Below, in pieces: positions 1-13,800 of a stretch of DNA of 64,000 nucleotides (its first letter is position 1; each line of letters starts with the position of its first letter). The DNA is from Datnioides undecimradiatus. Its lineage: Eukaryota; Chordata; Actinopteri; Lobotiformes; Datnioididae. The notes beneath the pieces are model-generated. The model was not told where the DNA came from, did no database searches, and saw only the letters and a program-made list of their open reading frames with translations. Location of the stretch: contig WARS01000029.1 in the NCBI GenBank assembly GCA_008933995.1, positions 14,755,131 to 14,819,130 on the forward strand, read 5' to 3'. The position numbers and the translations under genes were made by a program.

Positions 1-413
1 AACATCATGCTGAATCGAAGTCAGTTGTTTGATGTGAAGGCTTCATTGACAGGCAAATAGAAATAACTGCTTAGAAACCACTTCATACATTTTTGTAGAA
101 AGCAGGTACAAGACTGCATGTAAATGTTTTATTTTCTTGCTGAAGATTAGTCACTACACAGCCTGACAGCCAGCAGCCAGCACTTATTGAGAACAGCCTA
201 CAATTTCAGTTTAAATGAAAGCACTCTTTCTATTTATAGCCAAGCCCACATTTAGGTTTAGATGGCTTGATGCAATTGGAATCCATGCTCACTTTGAGAG
301 CTTTCAGCTCAAATCATTTAGCCTCTATCAGCTCCACAGGGACAGCTGAGAAACCCCCTTCTCCTTTCACTCACACACCTCTCTTTCTGTCTCTTTTCTT
401 TTCTGTGGTACAG
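1..413 (+). other. AP3D1 intron (partial, left edge of window)
   Basis: This stretch precedes the first recognisable AP3D1 exon and ends in a splice acceptor (pyrimidine-rich tract, then CAG at 411..413). The exons for about the first 64 residues of AP3D1 must lie left of the window. I see no other gene or repeat here. Confidence 0.8.
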
Positions 414-3238
414 CTTCAGATGTTGGGCTACGATGTCAGCTGGGCTGCTTTCAACATTGTTGAAGTCATGAGCTCCTCCAAGTTCACATACAAGGTATGA
501 TTGGAATATGAGTAGAAGTCTTGGAAATGCAGATGTCTGAATGTTCAGTCTGGACACTTTCTGGATTGATGATTATAATGCTATGAGTGATGTGAATGCT
601 AAAAAATAGATTTACCAGGAAGCTACTGTTGAGATATGAACAGCCTCACAAACTATCCATTTCTGCAGAATTAAAAGTCATCTCTCCACATAGATGCAAA
701 AATAGTGCAAGAAATAGTCACAGCAGAGAGTATGTACTGCTGCATCTCTATAGATCTGCTGGAGATTGATGTTTGTAATAATGCTGTTGTACAGTCTGCT
801 TCACAGTATGTAATTCCTTCTGCATGCTTCTTCTCCTACAGAGGATTGGCTACCTGGCAGCCTCACAGTGCTTTCATGAAAGCACTGATGTCATCATGCT
901 GACAACAAATCAGATCCGAAAGGTCAGTGACATTCTCGTTCTGTGCACCCTATGAATATCTCAACCTTTCCTGTCTTATTGACTGTTTCTTTCATAATTT
1001 TCTTTTACCATTGTCTTTACCAGGATCTCAGCAGCCCCAACCAGTATGACACAGGTGTTGCCCTCACTGGCCTGTCTTGTTTTGTGACCCCTGACTTGGC
1101 TCGGGACCTGGCCAATGACATCATGACATTGGTATGTCATGGGGAATATGTCGACACTTTCTCCAAAAACGATTGCTCTTAATTTTTTACAAAATTTTTA
1201 ACTCCTTGTTAACTCCTGCTGCATCTTTGCCTTTTCCCTCACCCTAGATGTCACACACTAAACCCTACATCAGAAAGAAGGCAGTGTTGATCATGTACAA
1301 GGTGTTTCTGAAGTATCCAGAGTCCCTGCGCCCTGCTTTCCCTAGGCTCAAGGAGAAATTGGAGGACCCAGACCCAGGTATTAGGAAAGACACAGCATGG
1401 TAGACTCAGAGAGCGCCTGTCCCCAGGAGTGCCAGCTGTCACCTGAACCCTATAAATTATTCAGCACCTAAGAATATGAGATTAAGGATGGCTCATTCGT
1501 GGTATTTCCAGTGCTTGTCTGGGTATATTCAACAACTCGCAGAATTATTTCTGTTGCAAAGCAAAAGCATCTCACAGTACATTTACCTGGCTAGTGGTGT
1601 CTCACATATTTACTGTCAGTGAGCAAATATTTATGGTTTTGAGATTTAGAAAATGATTTTCATAATTTCTGTCTTTGTCTGTGTTGCATTATTGCATTTT
1701 AAATATCTAACCCAGTAAACACAAATACGCAGTTTTAGAATTTTAGTTATGATTAATAAATAATGTTTTGTCTGTTTTATTCAGATTACTTTTTATTTTG
1801 CATCATCATTGTTTCTGTCTAATGTATTGCCTCCTCTGTAGGTGTCCAGTCAGCAGCAGTAAACGTTATCTGTGAGCTGGCCCGGAGAAATCCCAAGAAC
1901 TACCTGTCTCTGGCCCCGCTTTTCTTCAAACTCATGACCTCCTCAACTAATAACTGGGTTCTCATTAAGATCATCAAGCTGGTAAGTCAACAGCATAGTG
2001 GAACCAATCTTTAAGAGTCTCTGAATTGATGTAGAAATCTCGTATTTGGTCTAATCCTTTGCTGTCTAACAGCAAAGTAGTTTCACATACTGTGCACCAC
2101 AGTGCCACAGCTTTTAACAGACACTCTCACTATTGCACCAATCACACAAGGATACATCCATTATAAAAGAAGAACTGATACTGGTTCCTCCACCAGTGTT
2201 AGCCCCAGTTGACCAAAATGCAATGAAGTCACATGACATGAGATCGGAACAAAAAAGCTCTCATTTCTTTTCTTACAGTTTCTTTAAATCAAATACAAGT
2301 AGATAATAAATCACTAGTATAGTGATGTGGCCTCTGATGTGAGAGACATTCCACTATTTGTGTTTGTCTCAGTTTGGTGCACTCACACCACTGGAGCCAC
2401 GGTTGGGGAAGAAGCTTATTGAACCTCTGACAAACTTAATCCACAGGTGAGATGAAAATTCTGAACTTTTTCACAGATGCTAACAGCTGTTTGATCTCAT
2501 GGGTATATCAATAATAATCTGCACTCTCACTCTCTTTTTGCTTTTTTTTTACCCTGTCTCCCCACCCACAGTACCTCTGCCATGTCACTGCTGTATGAAT
2601 GTGTCAACACTGTGATTGCAGGTCAGTCCTGGTATTCTCTGTACAACGTAGTGGTCTTATTCAGTTTAATGTGTGTTCGGTATTGTAGTTGTGAATATGT
2701 GAATATGTTGTAGCCTGTTATTAAATGGGACTAAAAAGTTCAGAGACTGCAGCTGTAACTACTAAAAACCATAACTGATTTAAAGTTGACCACTGTCTGT
2801 GTGTCACACCTCTGAATTTTGACTAAATACACATCTGGAAAGTTTTCTTTCCTTCTTTGAAAATGTTTGTTTCCCAGTCAGTTCTAACGTCTTCTTTGAC
2901 CTACATTACAGTGTTGATTTCATTGTCCTCTGGGATGCCTAACCACAGTGCTAGTATCCAGGTAAGCTCCTGAGGTCCACTCCTCCCATCTGCACTTTAC
3001 TGTGGTTGGATGTTGATCGTAATCCTTTCCACTCCAGTTGAACCGCAATGCATGCTTTCACCAGAGACACAGTAACTATCAGACAGTCCTGCAAGACTCA
3101 TAAGGCTGTTTTTTTTTCTCACTTTCAGTCCTTGTGACTGTCAGTAATGCATGATTTTTTTTTTTTGTCAGTTTGACAGGACTGAAACTGGTGATGGAAA
3201 GGTTTACAGTGATGTTAATTGCTTTCCCTTTCTCCTCC

Positions 3239-3270
<32 letters not shown>

Positions 3271-6200
3271 TTCTCTCTGCTCTCCCTCCCCTCAGCTCTG
3301 TGTGCAGAAACTGCGAATCCTGATAGAAGACTCGGACCAGAACTGTGAGCCCTCTGTCAATGCCTGCAGTGTGTCATTTTCTCATTGTCTGCGTGTTTCT
3401 GGAACAGTCCTCCCTTTTAGACGACAACAGCGTAGACCCCTGACTCTGGATAACTCGAACATTGTTACCTTCCCACACCCCATTAGGTGGCCTGCTTAGA
3501 ATGCCATTTCACCTGAGTCACGTGTGCCTCTTTCACATGTAAAGCCTGTGTATGATACAGGAAGTGAGGAACTTGCAGCAGCAGAACTTTCTTAGTTCAT
3601 CACTTCAACCTGAAAGGGATAAAAGTTGCCATTTTGTGCATGATAAACAAATAGCTCAGCTTCATACATGCACTCCCAGTTCATGCTAAGCAAACTGCAT
3701 CTGACCAATTCGAGTTATCTGGAAACCTAAACGTAGATAGTTGTGTGTGTGTGTGTGTGTGTGTGTGTTGAATAGACCACAGACCTCGTTAGAAGAGCCA
3801 ACTGTGAACCTGTGGTTTTAGGTTTGTTTATCCTTTCTCTTGGTTTTCATGGTCACAGTCATAGCACTTCCCAAAACAATGGAGAAACATAAGAAAAACT
3901 TGACAGCAGACTGAGACAGAGACCAGAAAACAGGCAAGAAAAATGGACCTAAGTTTGTGCAAACCAAACCAAATAAGTGTAAAAGCATCTAAAGTGACTT
4001 TGAAAGAGAGCACAGGGGCAGGAGCGTAAGTCACACGGACCGCTCAACTGGCTCACGTTTCAATGGGCACTGTGGCTAAAGTGAGATTGCGCTGCGTAAC
4101 ACCCCTCCATTTCAAAGACTGATGCAGGTGCAGGAGTGCGATAACACAGGCAGTCTGCAGAGATGTGGGGGGAAAAGTTATCCGGTCAGATGAATCATCC
4201 TTTGCCATATTCTCAACAAGTGCATGTGTAGCCTTCGCCAAGAGAACAGTGCAGGCCTTAGATTTTGGACCAGCATGTTAAATAGTTCTCACCAGCGGAG
4301 GACCACACAACCACACCTGTCTGTACGTTGCTGATGAAATCACTAAGATAAAGTTCCAAACATGGGGTTGCCAGAGCTATTTTTAAAAGCCCAGAGTTAA
4401 TAAGGAAGAGGCCTTGTTAGAAATCCATCAAATCTTTTATAAAAGGAACATATTTGAACTTAGTGAAGTTTAATTAAGCTCAATGAAACCTGCTGTATCA
4501 TTCTTAATCCATTAGATGTATTACAGCCAACTAAGCTAGGAAACTCAATTACAATCAAGTTACTGTTCTTGGATGTATTGTGTGTTGCTCCAATCACCAA
4601 ATGCAGATTTATTCCAGTCTTGCATCAATTATCTACATTTTAAATCCATTCTAAAAAAAATGTTTCCAGTGAGCTAAAACCCCAGAAAGGCATCGACTCA
4701 AGCAGCAGTGTAGTAAACAACCTTTGAAACGTTTGCTTTGCCCATCTTACATTTCTCACACACTCTTTTACACCTTTCTCGCTGAGAGAAAGTCACATTT
4801 GAACTGCAGCCGTCACATGTCTGTATCAGAGGCAGACTCAGAGGCGACATCTCCTGCAGCTGCACCGTGGCCAAGTCATGTCTGCAATGTATGCACTGCA
4901 GTGACCAACCTCACCTCACCCCCAACACAAGGTCACTGCCGCACAAACAGTTATTGATCCAAGAACCTGAGAGGCATTTGTCTCTGTCAGATTAGATGAT
5001 CGACAAAAGTTCATGATTCAGCAGATTTCTGAATTTTTGAAAAATTTTGTTTCGGTGAGAAGGAAAAGCTGCCGGGGATACAACAGAGGATAAAGCAAAA
5101 CAAAACTACTGTGTCCAGTGTGTGTATGTGTGTTGTACCGTGAATGTGTTTGTGTGTCCTTTCCATTGTCCTGTATGTTGTGTGTTCCTTACCTTTCGTG
5201 ATATTTAGTTTGTGTTATTTCCATATGATTTTATTGATTATTCTGTAGAAGATAACTCACCAGTAATTTGTTCTTTTTGACATCTAAATATTGTGTAGTA
5301 ATCATGCAAGGACAGTCAGGTTTATTAATAACAAGAACTAATGACAAACTATTATTGACAAATACGTTGTGAACGCACAAATTAATGTTAAGTTGTACAA
5401 GATAGAATGAATTTTACTTTACTTCATAGGGTTCAGACAGCTAAGGGTGCATGCATGTCTGTTTTTCAATCCTGTTGAGGCCATGTGTGTTAACATGTTT
5501 TTGTAGTGAAATACCTGGGCCTGCTGGCCATGTCAAAGATCCTGAAGACACACCCCAAGTCAGTGCAGTCTCACAAGGACCTCATCCTCCAGTGTCTCGA
5601 TGACAAGGACGAGTCAATTCGCCTGAGAGCTCTGGACCTGCTCTATGGCATGGTATGAAGTAAAGGTTTATTGTTTTTACATGTCAATTTGTTTTTGACA
5701 CGAACCGTTTTCAGTTATTCTCACTTTAAGTAATGTAACTTACTCAGATGATTTTTAGAAATGTACCTCTGTTCTCACCAGGAGACTGCCAGTTTACCAG
5801 AAATACTGGTGAATGCTCCCCCTGACAATTGCACTGTGTTACAAGCCTTGATTAGCTTGATCAGTTACTTTAGGTTTGGCACATTGCTGGCCAAAGTATT
5901 AACTACACAACAAGTGCTTGCGGCACATTATACTATGCCATGAGGATAAATTCTATGATTTATTCACTATATATAACAAAATCTATTCTGCTTTTAAATT
6001 TAAATCTGTTTGGAGGGTGTTATGTCTCTCTGTCTGCCTCAGAAGAACAAATTGTTTTTTTTACATCCATGCATATCATTTGATCATTGTTAAATCTGTT
6101 TCTGCTCCCTCAGGTATCCAAAAAGAACTTGATGGAGATTGTAAAGAAGCTGATGCTCCACGTGGACAAAGCAGAAGGAACCACCTACAGAGACGAGCTG

Positions 6201-7841
6201 CTCACCAAGATCATCGATATCTGCAGCCAGAGCAACTACCAGTACATCACCAACTTTGAATGGTAAATTACTCCATGCTGGCATCGTCCTACATTTCACT
6301 CCATACTTAATTAACTTAAATGTTACCTTCTCTTCAGTTAAATCTGGACTCCTCGACATGTGCTTGACAGGTACATCAGTATCCTGGTGGAGCTGACCCG
6401 ATTAGAGGGCACACGGCATGGCCACCTCATTGCATCTCAGATGCTGGATGTGGCTATCCGGGTCAAAGCCATCAGGGTCTTTGCTGTTGCCCAGATGGCC
6501 ACTCTGCTGGACAACGCCCACCTGTTGACTGGCAACATGCAGCGAATGGGCATCTGCGAAGTGTTGTACGCTGCAGCCTGGATCTGTGGTGAATTCTCAG
6601 AGTATGTTGATCTAACTCATTAGGATGCACTGTCGCACACCGAGGATAAGCTGACAGAAGTAAAAGAGGGCGTGAGCATGAGAAGGGAGTGAAGCCACTC
6701 ATCAACACACAGTTTTTCTAGCGTTGTGTAAACAATAGGGAAGGTAAACCTGAAGTAATTCAACCTTGCATAAAACTTTCATGACTGTATTATGACAATA
6801 ATAAGATACTGAATGACCCCAGTTTCCTGTACATCCATAGGGAAAAGACTGACAGCTTGGTTTAGATATTGCACTTAGCACATCTGTGTTTCCTTCCTCT
6901 TTTGTCCTCCAAGTACAAACCAGCTCAATCTTGGCAGCTTAACCTGACTGACAGTTGACAGTACTTTCTCACACACACACACACACACACACACACTTAC
7001 ACACGCTGAGCATTGCTTATTTGTTTCATTCTGTCTCTTATCTCACTCAATTATTGTATTACCTGTCACAAGGAACAAACAACTTCCTTTTTTAGTTTTA
7101 AATGAGTCACCCGTTTGTCACATATACAGCTTTGGATCAAATATAACAAGAGTAATGTATCAGGTATCTTTTTTTTTTCTATTAGATTGAAGCACATTTC
7201 ATGAAATATTATATCAGTGTCAAATCTGGAACTTGCATGGGTATTTTGATTCAGTGTAGCTTTCAGACATGTCTGTCTCTTAACCCGTTTTCCTTCCTTA
7301 GACACCTGGAGAACCCAATGCAGACACTAGAGGCCATGCTGCGACCTAAGGTTGCCACCCTACCAGGCCACATCCAAGCAGTATATGTGCAGAATGCAGC
7401 CAAGCTGTTTGCCACCGTGCTGAAGAGCCAGGAGGGGAACACTGACAGCACAGTGGCACAGGAAACCAGCCAGCTTATGATAGATAGGCTGCCACTGTTT
7501 GTCCAGAGCGCCAACCTGGAGGTGCAAGAGAGGGTAAGATAGAGATATTCATAAGTTTTTTGTTTTGCTTTGTACAAACAGTGTTTACTTTTTTCCTTTG
7601 GCCTCATATATCTCACAAGGTTACCCACTACACATAAATCTTATAAATAACTCCAGTTATCTCCACATTTGCATCACCTTCTGCCTCATCCTTAGGCGTC
7701 ATGCATCCTGCAGCTGGTCAAGTACATCCAGAAACTGCAGCAGAAGGACGTAGAAGTAGCAGAGGAAGTCAGTGCTCTGTTCGCTGGAGAACTAAACCCT
7801 GTAGCCCCCAAGGCACAGAAAAAAGTGCCTGTTCCTGAAGG
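414..7841 (+). CDS. ap3d1: ap3d1 exons, segment 1: adaptin N-terminal trunk
   Basis: Exons (all +): 414..494, 842..922, 1024..1131, 1248..1377, 1842..1981, 2373..2446, 2572..2621, 2912..2961, 3296..3344, 5507..5652, 6114..6262, 6371..6601, 7302..7533, 7696..7841. They encode the HEAT/ARM-like solenoid of the large adaptins, including QYDTGVALTGLSCFVTPDLA, NPKNYLSLAPLFFKLMTSST and LVELTRLEGTRHGHLIASQM. In AP complexes this trunk packs against the sigma and mu subunits and contributes to membrane recruitment by ARF1-GTP (family knowledge). Several boundaries split a codon (for example G at 1377 joined to GT at 1842; T at 3344 joined to TG at 5507; TG at 6262 joined to G at 6371), and the reading frame is restored every time. 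Confidence 0.96.
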
Positions 7842-10800
7842 GTCAGTACATCAGCCATAGCCATTTAAACTACATTATTACATACTTTAATGTTTGAGCT
7901 ATTATTTATACTTTTATTTATATCATGGAGGTGTAACTGAATGTATTTGTGTAGTCTGGACTTGGATGCCTGGATCAACGAGCCTCCGTCTGAGAGTGAG
8001 TCTGAGGATGAGCAGCCCAAGGCTATTTTTGCCAAGGAGGAGCCCAAACACTCCCGCCCCCGTCACACTGAGGTGGACGAGAAAGAGCTGGCAAGGGTGA
8101 GCTCGTCGATTATTTTAGCTGTGCAGAACTGAACAAGTAGTATTGTTCTGTGAATAGCATGGTTGTGCAGAAGGAGAACTAAAATATTCACTTTTTTCAT
8201 AACTTGAATTATTTTTTGTATTGACCTGAAATATTAACAGGAGCTTTTTAATTGAGTTGTTTAATGACATGCAATTTATTGTAACTGCAGTTGAATGGTT
8301 TCATGTAGGTTTATGCATTTTGTATTATTTTGAACACACTTGGAAAATGCTACATTTGGACTTAAACAAGACATAGTAATGCATACTGTACCCTATCGTC
8401 AACAAAATTAACCTTTTCTAAGTCCTACCAAAAATCTGACTTGCCGTGTGGTTCCCTTCTAATGCTATAACTGAGGCTGGAACTGCCTTCATTGATTATT
8501 TCATGATACCGTGTTTTTTTCCCCCCACATCCAGAGAAGAGAAGCTAGAAAGCAGGAACAAGCCAACAACCCCTTCTACATCAAGGCCTCCCCATCCTCT
8601 CAGAAGGTGTGTTTATGCAGAAAGCATGTCTCTTTTTCGTCCAGTCTAGTTAAAACCTGAGTTGTATAGCTTATTATTGGAAAAAAAGTTGGACAGTTGT
8701 TTGTGTGAAATGTGTGAAACGGCATGTTTCTAAGTGTAAGTTCTGTCTTGTTGTTCCTCTTCATAGGTATACCAGGAAGCCCCTGGAGTGGAGCACATCC
8801 CCGTTGTGCAGATTGACCTCAGTGTGCCTCTCAAAGTCCCAGGTTTGGACACGCAACCATGATGAAACACTTATTTCATACTCAGGGTTATTCTAAAAGC
8901 AAAAGACTTTGCTTTATTATATGTTAAATTACTTTATGGCATATTACCTGTTATATTACTTTATTACATTATTTATTATTAATTACATGTTGTTTTTCAC
9001 AGGTCTGCCCATGTCTGACCAGTACGTGAAACTGGAGGAGGAGCGTCGGCAGAAAGAAAGGGCAGAGAAGAAGAAGAAGGAAAAGAAGAAGAGGAAAGAA
9101 AAGCGCAGTGGACGAGGGAAGAAACACGATTCAGGCCCAGAGAGTGAGGAGGACATCACGCCTGCGCACATGGTCGACATTGTTACCGAGGAGATGCCAG
9201 AGGTATGCTGGGGCTGTGTAAATATCTCAGTGAGTTGGAAAGGGAACATGTTGATCAGGATTATATGCCCCAGCAAGAACATGTGGAGGCATTAAATTTG
9301 TTATTTTATTTGAATTGTTTTGACAGGCATCATGACCAGTTGTATTAGAAATGTACTTGATTTTAATGAGATTCTGTACACTACGCAGATAATTTGTTTG
9401 TTTTCTAACCTGTCATGTGCTGTGAAAAGGTGAAAATGAAGAGAAATCAAGTTTCCTCTACAAATGTACAATGTTTACATATTACTCTGTCCTTATTATT
9501 GACCAAAGCACAACAGCTGAATATATCTCAGTAAATAACCTTATTGTTTGCTTAGTTTATTGGTTTCTCAGCTCTGAGACAGCTGTGACTTGAAGTCAAT
9601 ATCTCAACAAATTGCATTTTGTGTGCTGTGGATATAGATTCATTTAGAAAGTTATTAACTCTGTTTTATCAATTTCACTTTCTCATTACTTCAGAATGCC
9701 TTACCAAGTGATGATGATGATAAAGACCCCAATGACCCTCATAAAGCCCTGGACATCGACCTGGACAAGTGAGTCCACACTATGTAGATTCAAAGTGCAC
9801 ATACACTGGTGTAAATTCAACTCTTAATTTTAGCGTAAATGTTAAAGTTGCTGAAACCCATTAATTAAGTTAATCAACCAATTGTAGCGATGAGGACCAG
9901 TGAAGTTCAGTTTTTTATTATCATTTCTTTAATCTGGGTATTTTCAGCAAGTATTCCTGACCTTCCTGACTATGTTGTCACAGCCGATGTGACGCAACGC
10001 TTTCCCTCCTCTCACTCCTTACTCATGGCGTTCTGCTTTTTGCTTCCTCTTTTCTATGCCTACACACACCCATTTATACTGCCTCTTTGTGTGGGCAGCT
10101 TGGTGGAATCGGCTGGGCGCAGGTGAGTAGCACCCCAGCCACAGGACCTGGGCTCCGGCTGTTCATGGATTGCTTTTCTGTCTTTCTCTCTGTCTCTTTC
10201 TAAATAGCTGTCTTGCTCCTCTCACTAACATAGCTGTTCTACCTTTCCTCGTTTGGAGTTTGCAGTACCTGCTTCCTATTTTTTGCTCTTCTTTACCTGT
10301 ATTTTCTAAATCTATTGCTCATTGTAGACTAGTCATACTATATTCTGTGTCCTTTTACCTCTACCCTGCCTCTACCCTCTACAAGCTTGACAATATCACC
10401 AGCATATCACTTTGCTTCTGTCCTTTTAAAAGAAGACTTCTCCTTAAAACAATATTTCAAAACTATGCATTGTCTAGTTTCAAAGAAATATTTCTGAGTG
10501 GTTGCTGCTGATTTTCTCAGGACTCAGTCTTTCACCACCTGTCCTCCTGAAACATGCTTCTAAAAGCATTTTGACACTTGTTTCTGATGGAAAAGACGAG
10601 CAACATCAACATGCTCTTAGGAATCTTATTCCAGGGGGTTGGTGGTACAATCCTTTTGCTCACATTTCCCAGATCCTCTTCAATTAAGTTTGATACGCTC
10701 ACCATACCTCCAAACTCTCAACAGCTGTTTTTTTTAAGTGAATACCTCTCTCCTGCAACTTTTAGAAATAACAAGCACATGTGCCCTCAGACCTGTCAAG

Positions 10801-13800
10801 TTTAAAATGATTTGAATTGTATATGGTTAAACTAATGTTTTAGACTGAATAATGAATGAAATTATTAGTGAGTATATATTATTGTGTAGAAGTATCGGAA
10901 ATATCTGGAAGAAATTATGTGTAGTACACACATTTATGAGTCTGTCTGAACAACACCTGTCCTCAGTAATGTTTTTAACCTAGTTAAAGTCAGTCAGATT
11001 ACTTTAATTTCCTTAGATTCACTATAGACTGCTGCCTTCTCTGAAAATTCTCAGGATTTTCCTGATGTCTTTTTAATTGTCAAGGTTAACACATAGAACA
11101 ATCCTGGAAATAAATACATGTACAATATTGTTATGTATACAGACAAGCCCAGGCACTTAGAAAGTTTCTGGTTTGTATTCTATAGTGATTTAGTAATGCC
11201 TGTTTAGAGGGGGATATGAAAGTACAAACTAAACTAAAGTCTGGTTATTTCTATAAACTTGCACCTGATGAACACATCTTGAAAGTTAAGTAAAGCTAAA
11301 CTGGAAAAAATTAATATGCAGACATTATCACCCAGGTTGAGGCCAAAGATGGATATCAGCTTGTCTTTATGGAGAATAACCAGCAGGGGGTGCAGTGCGT
11401 GTTATTGCTGTTGCAAGGGTTCAGGCCTGGGGAAATCACCTTGACAGCTCTTATCAGTTCAATATGGAGAATTTATTGGTTTAGTTTCTGCTGTCTGGGA
11501 ATTCTCAACGCTTCTTGCTCTGCCAGAGGAATGGCTCACCTCAGTGCTTTGGATGATACCTGGCTGCTATACAGTGCAGAACATGTGCCTGACAACAGTG
11601 GATTGCTGCATCCTACAACCTTGTTCAACAGATTAATACTTAGTAAGAAAAAGAAAAGAAGTTATAAGATATTTTCAAGATGATGGCACTAACTCCAGGT
11701 GAACCATGACCACCTCACAATTACTCATTTAAACTAAGTCAAATTGGGTGTATGTTCATATCCTTTATCCATCCAGGCCACTCGCAGACAGTGAGAAGCT
11801 GCCTGTCAGGTCACACCGTGCATCAGAGGCTCCGAAGAGCCCAGCAGAGGATGGAGACACAGCGAATGCCGCCTCACAGGAGCCCAAGAAGAAGAGCAGC
11901 AAAGAAAAGAGAGAGAAGAAGAAGGATAAAGACAGGGATAGGAAGGTGAGGATGAAATTGTTTTTTATCACTCTGGAAACAGCACTCACCTCATTCTGTC
12001 CAGCTGATGAAACTGATTCTTAAATGCAGTTAATCAGATTTATGGCGTGGTTTGATCAAAGAGGGAAAACAATAAACAAGAGGACCGTCAAACAATGTAA
12101 TGTGAGGAAACAGTGGTTGTGGTTCTCAACCTCATTGTGACACTCAGCTGGATTTATTTTCTTGTTTTTTGCAGAAGAGCAAAGAAGAGAAGAAGAAGAA
12201 AAAACACAAACATGAAGAAAAGGGGGAGGATCTCCTCGGGGGTGAGACAGATGAGCCTGTGGTCCAATCAGAAGAAACCAATGAGGTGGCTGCACCGCCC
12301 ACCTCCACCAGTGCTGAGGTATGTCATTTTTAAAGGGGGTGGAACAAGATTGTTTCTTACCTAGCAACAGAGTTTATATCTTAGATCTGATTTGACCCAG
12401 TATTCTGATTCAGATGACTGATCTGATGTAAGATTCATGATAAAAAATTATATTATCTGCTAAAAGGTTCTGTTAAAAGGTTTACATGCAAACAGATATC
12501 TTTGATCATTTTCATCGACTCAACGCTCCCATTGCTTCTTCCCAGCCTGTCTTTTCAATCAGCTTTAGAGATCAAGTATCAGTTTCCCCCTAGCTGACCG
12601 TGCAGTCTCTTGCCAAATACTTGATTTATTCATGAAATAGAACAGTGTAATCTCTGTATCCATTTTCATGAATAGTAGACAGATACAGAACCTGTTTGGC
12701 CCTCACCCCTCTCACCTCCTCGCACTCCTCTCCCTCCCTCCTTCTTCTAGGTTTCGGACCTGGATTTCTGGCTCTCAAATGCTCCAGTGCCCTCTAACAC
12801 CCAGGTTGAGTCGCCCCCATCTCTCCCTCTCTCTCTACAGTTTATGCATTCCTTTTTCAAAACTCCCATGTCTTACTGGGCTACCTCATACGTTGGTTTT
12901 TGCCATATGTCCTTCCTCCCTTCCTTCCTGATTTGGATCACCATCTTCCACACCTTTCTTCCACAACTTCTTCTTTTTCACAGGTCACATAACCCTTTCC
13001 CCCCTCATTTTCCAGCTTTGCTATGTTTTCTCGCATGTGTGTATGTATGTCTGTGTATACCGTATTTATGTATGTCTCACAATGCCAGTGGTTCTCTTCC
13101 TCAACTTTTGTTTTGCTCACTGGGTGTTGTGTCGGTCTTGAGCTCAAATTAGATGTCGTCGTTGTTGTTATTGCTGTGTTGGTGGTGACAAGTGAGCTGA
13201 GGTTGTCTGAGGTTCCCTGGAATCATGCCCGGGGTCAGTTCCTCTTGTTCCTGTCGTCACCACGTGTGTCCTCTGAATGCTTCCTCCATGATAATATGTG
13301 GAGCTGTGCTCATTTTTGTTTCTGTTTGACCTTTGACTGTCAAAACTGTAGACAAAGAAACAAAAATTTCTTGCAGAAATTCACCAAAAAATTCCAGTAA
13401 TAGGATTAAAAGTTTAAGGTATCTCATAGAATTTTTGGCCACTAGTACCACTGTAGAGCTCTGTTTACATGAGTGAGTCCTTATTTTGTTTGTCTGTGTC
13501 CACGTGGACACGTGTACAAAACTTCACGGGTTACCTTTAACTTGTTCTTAGGTAATAATTCACAAAAGTAAAGTAATGCCATCATTCAAGTTTTAGTAAT
13601 GACACAAATTTATATTTTATGTAAGACAATATTTGTTACCTTTGGAGAGAACTAGGATGGTGCCCCCCCCGGTGGTATTCGGTCCTCTAACTCACCAGTG
13701 AAGTAAAGAAGCTTGTTCCCCAAAATGTAACTTGAACCATACACGATAGCTTTTGGCAGGTAACACAGATGTGTCATTGACTTTGTTTTGCACATTCCAA

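Larger units (their letters stand above)
3345..5506 (+). other. Large ap3d1 intron (2.2 kb)
   Basis: Intron between the exons ending at 3344 and starting at 5507. It holds a (TG)n microsatellite at 3742..3769 and a degraded Tc1-like transposase fragment near 4150..4300, listed separately. The small open frames here are stop-limited, lack splice logic and are not conserved protein; I call no gene. Confidence 0.85.

Noticed and set aside
6752..7000. tRNA, snoRNA or miRNA genes in the AP3D1 introns
   Set aside because: I looked for box motifs, TTCGAATC-type tRNA B-boxes and long imperfect hairpins in introns and intergenic DNA and found none that stands up.
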